IMG/VR virus record: IMGVR_UViG_3300042566_000223
Coordinates: 1-32,432 of that record
Reading direction: 5' to 3' (one strand)
Source: a virus
DNA: 32,432 nucleotides
Part shown: in pieces, positions 17,624 through 24,416 of the stretch
Layout: each line of letters opens with the position of its first letter
Position numbering within the stretch: the first letter of the stretch is position 1
Translations under genes and position numbers: made by a program
The notes under the pieces: generated by a model
What the model saw: only the letters and a program-made list of their open reading frames with translations
What the model was told of the DNA's origin: nothing
Databases searched by the model: none

Positions 17624-18288
17624 TATTTATTCAAATGTTTTTGATATGATTGAAACGCCTTCAAATATGATAGATCGTTAAACGCCTGTATGATAGGCAA
17701 ATCGAACGCTTGGGCCAATGTGATGCCTTCATATTCCGCCACTTGTTTAGCGGAAAAAAACCATCCGTATTGATCGACAAACGGATGCGGCTTTTCCGGT
17801 TTGGCTAATTCATCGGATTCATCTTCGCTTTCCTCCGCTTCAAATAGGCCTTTGTATGAATTAACCAGGTCAGCAAACGAAAGAAAAAAACGCGTAATGT
17901 CTTGAAGTACATGGCGAATATTTGTGTTTAACAATAGTTCCGATTTCAGTTTGTGGTCGCGTTTATCTTTCCATATTGACGCGCCTACCAAATGCATGGC
18001 ATCAACTTGCCCTTGTTTCATGAAATGCTGAACCTCGATGAATTGCCCCAGGGTTATTTTGGATGCATCGGTTTCGAACTTGAACCAGGAGTAAAACGGC
18101 TTTTTGTCGATGTTGCTAAATTGCTTTCCGATGCGCTTCGAATATTTCAGAAATCGTTTTGGTTCCATGTTGTTCACTTCATCGTATGTCAATGAATAAA
18201 CATCCATGATGATCCACGCCACCTGGGAAACTTGATCATCGCCATCATTCCAAAACGCCGAAAGCCGTTGATATTCGCGCAACTTCAT
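17623..18288 (-). CDS. Tail assembly chaperone-like protein, 221 aa
   Basis: A helical protein with an N-terminal MKLREYQRLSAFWND, an acidic linker near residue 155 (EAEESEDESDELA) and a C-terminal block YGWFFSAKQVAEYEGITLAQ then FDLPIIQAFNDLSYLKAF. That C-terminal block is characteristic of proteins encoded before the tape measure in Bacteroidota phages. ATG at 18288 is chosen over an in-frame TTG 15 bases upstream. It heads the late structural operon, just after a terminator and a two-box element. No slippery frameshift to the next gene was seen. Confidence 0.6.
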   Translation of the reverse strand: MKLREYQRLSAFWNDGDDQVSQVAWIIMDVYSLTYDEVNNMEPKRFLKYSKRIGKQFSNIDKKPFYSWFKFETDASKITLGQFIEVQHFMKQGQVDAMHLVGASIWKDKRDHKLKSELLLNTNIRHVLQDITRFFLSFADLVNSYKGLFEAEESEDESDELAKPEKPHPFVDQYGWFFSAKQVAEYEGITLAQAFDLPIIQAFNDLSYLKAFQSYQKHLNK

Positions 18289-18295
18289 GTTAATA

Positions 18296-18320
18296 TGTGG
18301 CAATTTCCAGCGGTTTGTTG
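18296..18320 (-). promoter_or_regulatory. Candidate phage late promoter element, copy A
   Basis: On the minus strand CAACAAAC (18313-18320), nine bases, then TTGCCACA (18296-18303), then seven bases to the ATG of the tail chaperone. It starts six bases after the T-run of the preceding terminator, so it is placed to begin the structural transcript. Boxes and spacing equal copy B. Confidence 0.5.
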
Positions 18321-18326
18321 CGGCAT

Positions 18327-18352
18327 AAAAAAACCCGGCGTTTTGCCGGGTT
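18327..18352 (-). terminator. Rho-independent terminator
   Basis: AACCCGGC and GCCGGGTT (18345-18352 and 18332-18339) form an 8-bp stem with a 5-base loop, followed on the minus strand by a seven-T run. It closes the 69-residue gene just upstream and insulates it from the tail operon. Confidence 0.85.
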
Positions 18353-18356
18353 AATG

Positions 18357-18566
18357 TTAATTCAGATTAAACATCGGAGCCATCGAGTATGTTCCGTATG
18401 GCATCACATATTCGCGGCCATCGTATGATTTGCGGATTTTGCAACGAACGATTTCGCCACGCTCAATCATAATGAACGCGGTTTTTTCGGTTCTGTTCAA
18501 CAATGTAACGGAAACGATGATGTCATAATTCGTGATCAACCTGGTTGTTAAAGTTTGCTTTGTCAT
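18357..18566 (-). CDS. Solitary 69-residue protein
   Basis: A single-gene transcription unit with a Bacteroidota-type promoter (18598-18628) and terminator (18327-18352). The protein starts MTKQTLTTRLITNYDIIVSV and contains IMIERGEIVRCKIRKSYDGR, suggesting a small beta-barrel or SH3-like fold with basic residues. No family is recognised. Because it has its own host-type promoter it may be expressed early and independently of the structural genes; a host-directed or regulatory role is possible but not shown. Confidence 0.6.
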   Translation of the reverse strand: MTKQTLTTRLITNYDIIVSVTLLNRTEKTAFIMIERGEIVRCKIRKSYDGREYVMPYGTYSMAPMFNLN

Positions 18567-18597
18567 GGTGGGTGTGTTTAATTGTGATTTGATGAAT

Positions 18598-18628
18598 CAA
18601 AGATAAAACATTATTGTTTAATACCAAA
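18598..18628 (-). promoter_or_regulatory. Bacteroidota-type promoter with near-palindromic spacer
   Basis: On the minus strand TTTG (18625-18628), 19 bases, then TATCTTTG (18598-18605), matching the TTTG / TAnnTTTG consensus. The spacer holds AAACAATAATGTTT (18606-18619), one base from a perfect palindrome and from the copy at the neighbouring promoter. It drives the 69-residue gene. Confidence 0.7.
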
Positions 18629-18651
18629 TAAAAAACAATATTTTTTTAAAA

Positions 18652-18676
18652 TAAAAAAACCCGGATGATCCGGGTT
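18652..18676 (-). terminator. Rho-independent terminator
   Basis: AACCCGGA and TCCGGGTT (18669-18676 and 18658-18665) form an 8-bp stem with a 3-base loop and a T-run on the minus strand (18653-18659). It lies six bases below the stop of the 79-residue gene. Confidence 0.85.
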
Positions 18677-18682
18677 GATGTT

Positions 18683-18922
18683 TTAATATAATCCTAATTC
18701 GATTTTTAACAATTCTGTTTTCATTTCAGCGCTTTTGTAATTTTTTATCGCTTCATCAAAGTTTGCAAAATCTTTGCCAATAGTTCCGAATGGGTTGTTG
18801 GTTACTTTTCTAACTGAAACATAATTAAATCTGCCGGTTACAATAGTAACGGCAAATACATTACCTTTTACTAAAATTTCTTTTGTTGTGTAGGTTGCGT
18901 TGTTTTCGGTAAATGTTGTCAT
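18683..18922 (-). CDS. Solitary 79-residue protein
   Basis: ATG at 18922 (MTTFTENNATYTTKEILV) is preferred because a frame extension to 18958 would run through the promoter's -7 element. The protein has two beta-like stretches (NVFAVTIVTGRFNYVSVRKV) and a helical end (FDEAIKNYKSAEMKTELLK). No family is recognised. Like its neighbour it has its own promoter and terminator, and the two promoters share an operator-like palindrome, so the two genes are probably co-regulated. Confidence 0.6.
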   Translation of the reverse strand: MTTFTENNATYTTKEILVKGNVFAVTIVTGRFNYVSVRKVTNNPFGTIGKDFANFDEAIKNYKSAEMKTELLKIELGLY

Positions 18923-18944
18923 TTGTTTGTTTTTAATTGTTTCA

Positions 18945-18977
18945 CAAAGATAAAACAATATTGTTTAATTATCCAAA
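18945..18977 (-). promoter_or_regulatory. Bacteroidota-type promoter with perfect palindrome
   Basis: On the minus strand TTTG (18974-18977), 21 bases, then TATCTTTG (18945-18952). The spacer contains the 14-bp perfect palindrome AAACAATATTGTTT (18953-18966) directly abutting the -7 element, a good operator position. It drives the 79-residue gene. Confidence 0.7.
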
Positions 18978-19005
18978 TAATTTAAAAATATTTTTTTTAC
19001 CCTAT

Positions 19006-19033
19006 AAAAAAGGCCCAGGCAAAAACCCGGGCC
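19006..19033 (-). terminator. Rho-independent terminator after terminase
   Basis: GGCCCGGG and CCTGGGCC pair over eight positions (one G-U), with a 6-base loop, followed by six T residues on the minus strand. It ends the sigma-like / terminase transcript 24 bases below the large subunit stop. Confidence 0.85.
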
Positions 19034-19057
19034 GGCCAAAACTAACTAAACACAACA

Positions 19058-20251
19058 TCAATAATCATCATCCGCGAACGAATATTCGCCGATTGCTTCA
19101 AATTGCGATAACTTATTCAAACCAACATATCGAACGGCATCAATGGCATGGTTCAAAATATCCTCGGGCGCATTCAATGAACGCCCTTCGCGATCCTTTG
19201 CCCACCGGTATTGGCGTAGTTCCTTGATCAAGTTCAATGAATTCTTTGTAACCCTTAAATCATAACCCTGGAGCCGGTCGATGGACGCTTTGATCGAATC
19301 CGGCCCTTTTCGGGCGGCCTCAACATAAAACCCGGCGTTTGTTAATTCCGCAATGGATTTCGGTTCCGCGGAATCGGCAACGATGCAACGGGATGAATTT
19401 ACGCCCAATTGTTTTAAATGGTTCACAATTTCAGAATTGGTTAATTTGGTTTGATACAACAATTCGTTGATGTAGATTTTCCCATCGTATCGGTAAACTT
19501 CGACCAACGCCGTTGGATCGTTCGTGAACCCCCAATCAAGGCCATACGATATGAATTCGGATTCCGCCGGGATTCGTTCGCATTGTTGCCAATTTTGGAA
19601 CACCACGCCATCCAATGAACCGATTTCGCCCAATCCGTAAACGCGGAACCAATTGGCCCAAAACGCGGAACCATTATCGGCCTTTTCCTTTGCTTTCAGA
19701 ATAAAGTTTAACGCCGATTCCGGGCATGCTTCATTGTCTTGATAGTTGATTATGATGAAATCAACATCCGGATCGTTGATTAATTCATCATGAAACCAAA
19801 ACGGATTGGTCGGGTTCCAATCCAAAAAAACACCTTGCTTTGTCCGGGATGCCAATTCGGTGTATGAATGAAATGTCATGTTGTTGCACTCATTCATATA
19901 CAACCAATCGCGCCGCGCCCCTCTCAACTTTGCGTCATTGTCCGCGCTGAAAAACTCGATTTGTGATCCGTTGGCAAAGTTGTATTTGAAATCCGTTGCG
20001 TTCCACCGATCATCGAACCATCGGCCCGTTTCAAACATGATCTTTTTGAAATCCTTCATTGCGCCACGTTTCAAATGTGGGATGGATTCCGCAACGATTG
20101 ATATTTCGCTGAATGGGTTTTTCGCTGCGATGTCAACCAATATGGGGATGATCGCGTATGTCTTGCCTGCCGATGTTCCGCCCTGTATCCCTCGAACGAA
20201 TCGCTTCATCTTCAGAATCTTGTTGATCGCGGTTGTTCGGATGAATGGCAT
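19058..20251 (-). CDS. terL: Terminase large subunit, 397 aa
   Basis: The packaging motor ATPase and nuclease. Walker A is GGTSAGKT (24-31); the Walker B region is WLYMNE (116-121), with Asn-Glu instead of Asp-Glu as in many members of the Terminase_3 group. The nuclease domain shows GLDWGFTNDP (Asp239), VADSAEPKSI (Asp293) and LNHAIDAVRY (Asp371), the expected three acidic sites. Length is normal. It starts four bases after the small subunit stop and is followed by a terminator. Confidence 0.92.
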   Translation of the reverse strand: MPFIRTTAINKILKMKRFVRGIQGGTSAGKTYAIIPILVDIAAKNPFSEISIVAESIPHLKRGAMKDFKKIMFETGRWFDDRWNATDFKYNFANGSQIEFFSADNDAKLRGARRDWLYMNECNNMTFHSYTELASRTKQGVFLDWNPTNPFWFHDELINDPDVDFIIINYQDNEACPESALNFILKAKEKADNGSAFWANWFRVYGLGEIGSLDGVVFQNWQQCERIPAESEFISYGLDWGFTNDPTALVEVYRYDGKIYINELLYQTKLTNSEIVNHLKQLGVNSSRCIVADSAEPKSIAELTNAGFYVEAARKGPDSIKASIDRLQGYDLRVTKNSLNLIKELRQYRWAKDREGRSLNAPEDILNHAIDAVRYVGLNKLSQFEAIGEYSFADDDY

Positions 20252-20255
20252 TCAA

Positions 20256-20711
20256 TTAGTTTTCGGGAAAAAGCGGTTGTTCTATCTTCAAATCGGTTTG
20301 CGTCTTTTCAACCAGGTTGTTCAAACGCTGCGTGATTGATGGATTGTACATCCCGGCCATGCCCCCGGCGATCTGATCTTCGCGGATTATTTTCTTTATG
20401 CGCGCACAGATAGCCGAAAATTCTTCATACGCGCCGCCCGTATTCCCAAAATAATCATCGGTATCTTTTAAGATTCCCTTTGAAAAAACATAGTTTGAAA
20501 ACCCTTCATAGGTTAGGGGTTTTTCCTTTGGGCGTTCCACTTGCATTGCCATTCCGCCAACCCAATCACGAACCATGAAAGGATTTGATTTTACTTTTGC
20601 TTGATATTCTTCAAACAATTGCCACATGATTTCGGGTGAATCAATGTATTTTTTATTCCCCCTCGTTGACTTGATCGGCTTTGGTTCCGGTTTGCTTTTT
20701 GGGTTTGCCAT
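20256..20711 (-). CDS. terS: Terminase small subunit, 151 aa
   Basis: A basic N-terminus (KSKPEPKPIKSTRGNKKY) is followed by helical text (PEIMWQLFEEYQAKVKSNP, LTYEGFSNYVFSKGIL) and a C-terminal MYNPSITQRLNNLVEKT. This arrangement is typical of small terminase / DNA-packaging proteins in Bacteroidota phages, which recognise phage DNA and deliver it to the large subunit. Position immediately before terL supports the call. The N-terminus overlaps the upstream 84-residue gene by 59 bases in another frame, though the protein text clearly continues into the overlap. Confidence 0.8.
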   Translation of the reverse strand: MANPKSKPEPKPIKSTRGNKKYIDSPEIMWQLFEEYQAKVKSNPFMVRDWVGGMAMQVERPKEKPLTYEGFSNYVFSKGILKDTDDYFGNTGGAYEEFSAICARIKKIIREDQIAGGMAGMYNPSITQRLNNLVEKTQTDLKIEQPLFPEN

Positions 20712-20907
20712 CTAATTTTGTTTTGTTTTCAAATACGAATCTGATCATTTCGTTGACGCATGGTTGACATCCGCGGAATGAAAATTCTGAATTCGGATCA
20801 ATCAGTTTCGAAAGGCGTTCGAACTCTATCAATTCCGGTTGTGATGGATGAACATCCACGCCGGCTAAAATGCGATCATAAAGGAAAGTTTGTGATAATA
20901 CGTCCAT
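20653..20907 (-). CDS. 84-residue protein before the terminase
   Basis: The protein contains FRGCQPCVNEMIRFVFENK, a block I have seen in small uncharacterised Bacteroidota phage proteins preceding terminase genes, and ends in a Lys/Gly-rich tail. Only two Cys are present, too few for a classical zinc site within one chain. It overlaps the terminase small subunit by 59 bases and lies 11 bases after the 74-residue gene. Function unknown; it may assist packaging. Confidence 0.65.
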   Translation of the reverse strand: MDVLSQTFLYDRILAGVDVHPSQPELIEFERLSKLIDPNSEFSFRGCQPCVNEMIRFVFENKTKLDGKPKKQTGTKADQVNEGE

Positions 20908-20918
20908 AATGTAAAGTT

Positions 20919-21143
20919 TTATAAAATTTCGGATGAAATATCCAATTTATTTTTGATGCCGTTTGCCGATAAAAGTTCGGACAACAACATTGATATTTTT
21001 ATCAAATCTTCGCCATTTTCCAATGTGATTTTTGATTTGATGTTTTGCCATTGGAATTGAATATAAAACGGATCTTGAATAACAAAAGTTGATCCTGGTT
21101 TCGTTTGTTCTATATTTTCAACATGTGTAATTATTTCACTCAT
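20919..21143 (-). CDS. 74-residue hypothetical protein
   Basis: It begins MSEIITHVENIEQTKPGSTF, has a beta-like FYIQFQWQNIKSKITLE segment and an end dominated by a helix (LIKISMLLSELLSANG). The ATG overlaps the stop of the sigma-like gene (ATGA at 21140-21143), so translation is probably coupled. No family is recognised. Confidence 0.6.
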   Translation of the reverse strand: MSEIITHVENIEQTKPGSTFVIQDPFYIQFQWQNIKSKITLENGEDLIKISMLLSELLSANGIKNKLDISSEIL

Positions 21144-21610
21144 ATATCCATGTGTTTTTTTATTTCGATCCTGGCTTTCTTTATCGTTTTACATATTCCC
21201 GAATATTCGATGCCGGTAATTGCCTCAACCTTTCGGTACGATCCATGCTCCGCATAAAGTTCCAACATTTTCGCATCATACCAATAAAGTTTTTGTAAAG
21301 GTACAACAATGATTTCAATCGGTTGTTCATCGGCAATATCGGAAAACGATTCTAAGGCCGTTTCCCGGCCTTGTAATTTCCGGAATGAACTTCGTTCCCA
21401 CCTAACCATATTAACGAGCATTTTAGCCACGTATGCAACGAATTTACCCCTTTGATACAAATCAAGGATGTCGGATTCCGGTTTCAACAATAATTCGGTG
21501 AACACATGTTGTTTTACATCATCGCGAATATCCGGCGGTTGAATGCGTGATAAGCATTCCCGTAGATCATCCGATCGGTATAATTCCTCGATTATTTGTT
21601 TTGCGTTCAC
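21140..21610 (-). CDS. Sigma-70-like RNA polymerase sigma factor, 156 aa
   Basis: Region 2-like text (HVFTELLLKPESDILDLYQR then GKFVAYVAKMLVNMVRWE) is followed by a linker and a region 4-like helix-turn-helix (EHGSYRKVEAITGIEYSGIC, KTIKKARIEIKK). I recognise the pattern from small sigma-like proteins of Bacteroidota phages. It would redirect host polymerase to phage promoters, most obviously the structural genes read next. The start is GTG at 21610; no ATG lies near the N-terminus. It is the first gene after the iteron-rich gap. Confidence 0.7.
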   Translation of the reverse strand: MNAKQIIEELYRSDDLRECLSRIQPPDIRDDVKQHVFTELLLKPESDILDLYQRGKFVAYVAKMLVNMVRWERSSFRKLQGRETALESFSDIADEQPIEIIVVPLQKLYWYDAKMLELYAEHGSYRKVEAITGIEYSGICKTIKKARIEIKKHMDI

Positions 21611-21642
21611 TTGATAAAATTAATTCTTTTTTTAATCCAAAT

Positions 21643-21892
21643 CCAAATACACCAAATACACCACCCAAAAATCAATATACATCGGCTGAAACATAGACCT
21701 GGCGCGGATATACACGAAAAACACCAAAAACACACACCAACTTTCTCTCTCTCTTTCTCTATCTCTTTATTTATATAGATAGATATAAATTATATATCTT
21801 ATAGAAATACAGTGTATATGGTGTATATCCTTTGTGGGCGCGGGTTTCAAATACACAAACGCGTGTATTTCGGTGTATTTGAACGTGTATTT
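21643..21892. repeat. Iteron cluster with AT-rich core, candidate replication origin
   Basis: Nine copies of the octamer AAATACAC / ATATACAC or its reverse GTGTATTT / GTGTATAT occur here: 21645, 21654, 21708, 21812, 21821, 21849, 21863, 21873 and 21885. Copies left of centre mostly point one way and those on the right the other. Two pairs are tandem with a 9-base period. A pyrimidine tract (21741-21768) and an AT-only stretch with TATATAGATAGATATAAATT (21771-21804) sit in the middle. It is directly downstream of the primase-helicase gene. The whole 296-base gap contains no convincing gene. Confidence 0.6.
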
Positions 21893-21906
21893 TCATATTA
21901 AACAAA

Positions 21907-24123
21907 TTACTTTTTACTATATTTACCATGTCCCAAACGATTGAACAATGATGCGAATTCCTTACTCCGGATTGATGTTTCGAATCTACGCGGTGGCAAG
22001 TTGATCCGCTTGCATGTTTCAACGGCATCCTTTTTTGTGAATTCATCCGGCAACGCCAGGTAAAGGTTGTTTAATTCCGTTGATAAACCGGTTTCCGCGT
22101 TTTCAAATAATTTGCTGATCAATCGGATTGTTGTTTCGGTGTAGTATTTATACAACCGGTTTGCAACGATTACGATATCTTTTGTGATCACCGGGTTTGT
22201 CGGGTTTTGTAGTATTGCCACAACCTGGGTAAGCCTGGCAACATAATTCGACATCTTGGCATGCGTACCCAAAATAAAACCATCTAAACGATTGGTAATC
22301 CGTTCGTTGGCTTCGGTTAATTGAAGTTTATGATTATGTCGGTAAAGTTCAACCGCTTCATCCGTAATGGCGATTTTTATAGGTTGAATTTCCCCGGTGT
22401 TGAACCGCCGCGCCTGGTCGAACAATTTTCCCAAAATGTTTGTCCAATCGGAATGGATTTCCCGGCGTTTACTAAATGGATCGGATTCGATGTTTAGTAA
22501 TTTATAATCCGATTCGCACATCAAAAAACGGGATGCGAATCCGGAATAGATTTTATCCTTTGAAAAAATTTTGTGTAGGCGTTCCGTTTGCGTTCCCATC
22601 AAAAGATTGATGTTCATGTTTTTTACAACACGTTCATTTTCCCGGTTGGCCCTGGATTGAACGTAACGGCCCCCGTTGAAAGCCTGCGTCATAAACGAAA
22701 TTGAATTGTTGTCATTCTTATAAGCCGCGGCGTTCATGATATCCTCGGCTTCATCAATGTATATTCCAATCCCGGATGGTTGATCCATACAAAGGGCGAT
22801 ATATCCCTCGGTTGTTCCATCCTTTAAAAATGGAATGATGCGCTTTGGTTTGGGTTCAAAAAAATGTTCTTTTGATTTCATGGCCTTTGCTTTGCGCGCC
22901 TCCCATTGTTTTACCGCTTCCTCATGGTTTGCGTCCATTTCATCCAGGATCGGTTTCATCGGGTTTTGGCACATCGTTTCATAGGCCGGTGATTTACCAA
23001 CGGACATGGGCGCAACAAGGAAACAAAACAAAATGTTTTTTGCTCCGCCGATGTCGGATGTGTACGATGAGCCGGCAAGGGATGATATTGTCCACAACCC
23101 GGCGGTTGCCAAAAATTCCGGCGACATGGAACGTTCGTTGGCAACCTCGAACAATGATTCGCGGATGTGTTCCGGGAATATTTCAAACGGAAATTTTATT
23201 TCAACATTTTGTTTTATTCCGATATAATTCAAAACGGCGTTCCAATCGCGCTTTAAATGATAGTACAAAATAAATGATGGCGGCAATGACCATATTTCAA
23301 AATCATCTTTGGTATGCCAATTTGGAAAATTTAACATGGACGCGGAAAATATCAAAACCCGTTTTGATCTTGGGTAAACCTTTGCGGATATTCCATTCGA
23401 TTCCGATCCTTTGCGCCGGTATGCGATGAACCTATCTTTTTTACTATATCGGAAATTTTTGATGGGAATCAAATCGATTGTTTCCAAAAGGATTTCGAAT
23501 GATTCATCCGATATTTCATTATCATATTTGGCCAATTCCGTTTCGAATCCTTTGGGATAATTAACGGCTTTTTGATTCGGATCAAAATCCGGTTGATATT
23601 CATTGAAATATTGCGATACACCAATCAAATAATTATATTCATTATCCGTCAAAAATTCAACATCATTCATCGATTGATGAACTTCAACATAGTTAGGCGT
23701 TGGATATGTGTATATCAACGGGCCGTTGCAATACAATGCGATTACTTCGCGTCCTTCATTGGATTGCGCCAGGTTCATTTTTTTTGGCAATTTATCATAT
23801 CTTAAAAAGACATGATATCCATTGCTCCGCGTTCGTTCAATGAATAGTTTTCCCAATAAATCCGGCGCATCGGCGTTCACCATTTGCATCCATTTATCGA
23901 AAATGGTTTTGTCCGATGTGTTTTTCAAATCAAAATCAAGGGCCGCCCATCCGTTACCGGTTACGATTTGCAACGCGTTATCCGTTGGCAACAATTCAAA
24001 CTTTGTTTCCGGATTGCTCCAACCTTCCTTTTGATATTTCGGAACATTGTTTTCAATATCCCATTGGAACGGAATCGCGCGCAATCCTAAATCCAGGTAA
24101 TCGTTGTAAATGTGTTTTAGCAT
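21907..24123 (-). CDS. Primase-helicase (PrimPol-like plus DUF3987-like ATPase), 738 aa
   Basis: The N-terminal domain has the bifunctional primase-polymerase pattern: WAALDFDLKN (Asp63, Asp65) and ERTRSNGYHVFLRY (His104). The second half has an ATPase with a Walker A-like APMSVGKSP (371-379) and Walker B GIYIDEAEDIM (453-463), resembling the DUF3987 helicase-like group. The C-terminus is a small helical, perhaps winged-helix domain (EFTKKDAVETCKRINLPPRR). It would prime and unwind phage DNA. Its ATG overlaps the stop of the 68-residue gene, and the candidate origin lies just downstream. Confidence 0.8.
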   Translation of the reverse strand: MLKHIYNDYLDLGLRAIPFQWDIENNVPKYQKEGWSNPETKFELLPTDNALQIVTGNGWAALDFDLKNTSDKTIFDKWMQMVNADAPDLLGKLFIERTRSNGYHVFLRYDKLPKKMNLAQSNEGREVIALYCNGPLIYTYPTPNYVEVHQSMNDVEFLTDNEYNYLIGVSQYFNEYQPDFDPNQKAVNYPKGFETELAKYDNEISDESFEILLETIDLIPIKNFRYSKKDRFIAYRRKGSESNGISAKVYPRSKRVLIFSASMLNFPNWHTKDDFEIWSLPPSFILYYHLKRDWNAVLNYIGIKQNVEIKFPFEIFPEHIRESLFEVANERSMSPEFLATAGLWTISSLAGSSYTSDIGGAKNILFCFLVAPMSVGKSPAYETMCQNPMKPILDEMDANHEEAVKQWEARKAKAMKSKEHFFEPKPKRIIPFLKDGTTEGYIALCMDQPSGIGIYIDEAEDIMNAAAYKNDNNSISFMTQAFNGGRYVQSRANRENERVVKNMNINLLMGTQTERLHKIFSKDKIYSGFASRFLMCESDYKLLNIESDPFSKRREIHSDWTNILGKLFDQARRFNTGEIQPIKIAITDEAVELYRHNHKLQLTEANERITNRLDGFILGTHAKMSNYVARLTQVVAILQNPTNPVITKDIVIVANRLYKYYTETTIRLISKLFENAETGLSTELNNLYLALPDEFTKKDAVETCKRINLPPRRFETSIRSKEFASLFNRLGHGKYSKK

Positions 24124-24323
24124 GGGATATTTGATTTGAATGGTTCACGTTTGCTTAATTCGTCACATAGCACATCGGCTTCATGCCAATCCGCCGCAAT
24201 ACCTACCAATCTATATTGGTGATCTTGTTTTAATCTTGTTACATGCCAATTTGATTTGATGTATTCCGTCATTGTTTCAATGTGGAATCCGCCTTGCTCG
24301 AAAGAAAATAAAATTGCAATCAT
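24117..24323 (-). CDS. 68-residue protein before the primase
   Basis: The ATG at 24323 lies only seven bases after the T-run of the small RNA terminator; an internal ATG at 24272 (MTEYIKSNWHVTRL) is an alternative. The protein is a short alpha/beta sequence (RLVGIAADWHEADVLCDELS) with no recognised family. Its end overlaps the primase start. If read-through of the upstream terminator controls it, this gene and the primase could be attenuated together. Confidence 0.55.
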   Translation of the reverse strand: MIAILFSFEQGGFHIETMTEYIKSNWHVTRLKQDHQYRLVGIAADWHEADVLCDELSKREPFKSNIPC

Positions 24324-24329
24324 AAAGAT

Positions 24330-24377
24330 AAAAAAACCTTTACGGGTTCAGGCGTGCAGGCCATCCCCCATAAAGGT
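24330..24377 (-). terminator. Terminator forming the 3' half of the small RNA
   Basis: An 11-bp stem (24367-24377 with 24336-24346, one G-U pair) is followed by seven T residues (24330-24336). It also terminates any transcript coming from the nuclease and recombination genes upstream, so reading into the primase gene needs read-through or anti-termination. Confidence 0.8.
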
Positions 24378-24412
24378 CGAAAATGTTTTTGTTAATCGTT
24401 CTGCACAACGAT
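24330..24412 (-). ncRNA. Candidate small RNA with two hairpins and complementary loops
   Basis: Read on the minus strand from about 24412: stem AUCGUU / AACGAU with hexaloop GUGCAG (24401-24406), a 17-base linker, then a large hairpin closed by ACCUUUAUGGG with CCCGUAAAGGU (one G-U). Inside are a 4x4 purine-rich internal loop (GGAU opposite UGAA) and a 3-bp stem holding the hexaloop CUGCAC (24354-24359). The two hexaloops are exact reverse complements, so a kissing interaction is possible. A seven-T run follows. A Bacteroidota-type promoter ends about seven bases before the first stem, so a transcript of about 83 nt is predicted. I do not recognise it as a known RNA class. Confidence 0.55.
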
Positions 24413-24416
24413 ATTT

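Noticed and set aside
20618-20627. TTGCCACA on the plus strand inside the terminase small subunit gene
   Set aside because: It lacks the CAACAAAC box at the right distance, points away from any gene start and is within coding sequence.
21741-21768. The CT-rich run as a CRISPR or other structured repeat
   Set aside because: It is a simple pyrimidine microsatellite with no spacer-like units. It is kept only as part of the origin candidate.
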